The notes under the pieces: model-generated
The model's database searches: none
What the model was told of the DNA's origin: nothing
The model's input: the letters and a program-made list of their open reading frames with translations, nothing else
In this document: positions 46,201 to 46,209 of the stretch, in pieces
How the letters are laid out: each line of letters opens with the position of its first letter
How positions within the stretch are numbered: position 1 is the first letter of the stretch
Source: Lentisphaeraceae bacterium
GTDB taxonomy: Bacteria; Verrucomicrobiota; Kiritimatiellia; RFP12; DVOR01
Direction of reading: 5' to 3'
Assembly: GCA_004555175.1 (NCBI GenBank)
Contig: SFJE01000014.1
Coordinates: 1-46,209 of the forward strand
DNA length: 46,209 nucleotides
Position numbers and translations under genes: made by a program

Positions 46201-46209
46201 ACCTCCCCC

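Overview
The window is GC-rich bacterial DNA with strong GGAGG-type ribosome binding sites and dense gene packing, mostly on the minus strand. The best lineage signals are a 51-residue small basic protein (opening MSQHRSLKG) of the type found in Chlamydiae, Verrucomicrobia and relatives, a 717-residue GreA-type elongation factor with the long N-terminal extension known from Chlamydiae, and an ECF-like sigma factor next to a membrane Ser/Thr kinase. Together they point to the PVC superphylum, probably a Kiritimatiellota, Lentisphaerota or Verrucomicrobiota member. The genus cannot be told from sequence alone. The sialic-acid-type catabolic genes and an iron alcohol dehydrogenase would fit a host-associated fermenter, but that is inference.

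Layout. 1-390: tandem 22-bp repeats and hairpin-rich intergenic DNA. 391-5786 (minus): a membrane coiled-coil protein, then Gfo/Idh oxidoreductase, metG and panC. 6085-8697 (plus): a secreted Cys/Lys-rich collagen-like protein, a sigma factor and a Ser/Thr kinase. 8886-12915 (minus): cysK; an mraY-lspA-miaA operon with overlapping or near-touching genes; and small basic protein-rpsU. 13155-17155 (minus): a fused siroheme-decarboxylase-like protein, a TlpA-like thioredoxin protein, a cyclophilin and a TolC-type outer-membrane lipoprotein. 17286-18072 (plus): a small membrane protein and a rhomboid protease. 18176-19354 (minus): Fe-alcohol dehydrogenase. 19355-20343 is about 1 kb without a convincing gene, holding four 22-bp dyad repeats in front of a less GC-rich MBOAT/SGNH pair (20344-22726). 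A tRNA-Ala(GGC) follows, then an unlisted 40-codon ORF translationally coupled to comEC. 24944-28940 (minus) is a fatty-acid operon fabH-fabF-fabZ-fabV. 29133-33776 (minus) is an Mla-type lipid transport operon (STAS-MlaE, MlaF, MlaD, PqiC-like lipoprotein) headed by a secreted protein. 34137-36557 is pheT without pheS. 36758-39305 (minus) is a sialic-acid-like operon (aldolase, AGE epimerase, GtrA). 39667-42265 is a lower-GC pair of unrecognised exported proteins behind a long, strongly folded leader. 42777-45962 is greA-like then nrnA.

Functionally the window mixes housekeeping (translation, tRNA modification, peptidoglycan lipid I, type II fatty acid synthesis, cysteine and pantothenate) with envelope biology (Mla transport, lipoprotein signal peptidase, outer-membrane factor, O-acylation). 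Several promoters share an extended -10 (TG-N-TAYAMT).

The features least explained by known families are noncoding: the roughly 310-nt structured leader at 42266-42580, a multi-hairpin element at 33824-33948, families of covarying intergenic hairpin repeats, and two unrelated 22-bp-period tandem arrays. Among proteins, the collagen-like cysteine-rich exported protein beside a sigma factor/kinase pair and the two unrecognised exported proteins at 39667-42265 stand out.
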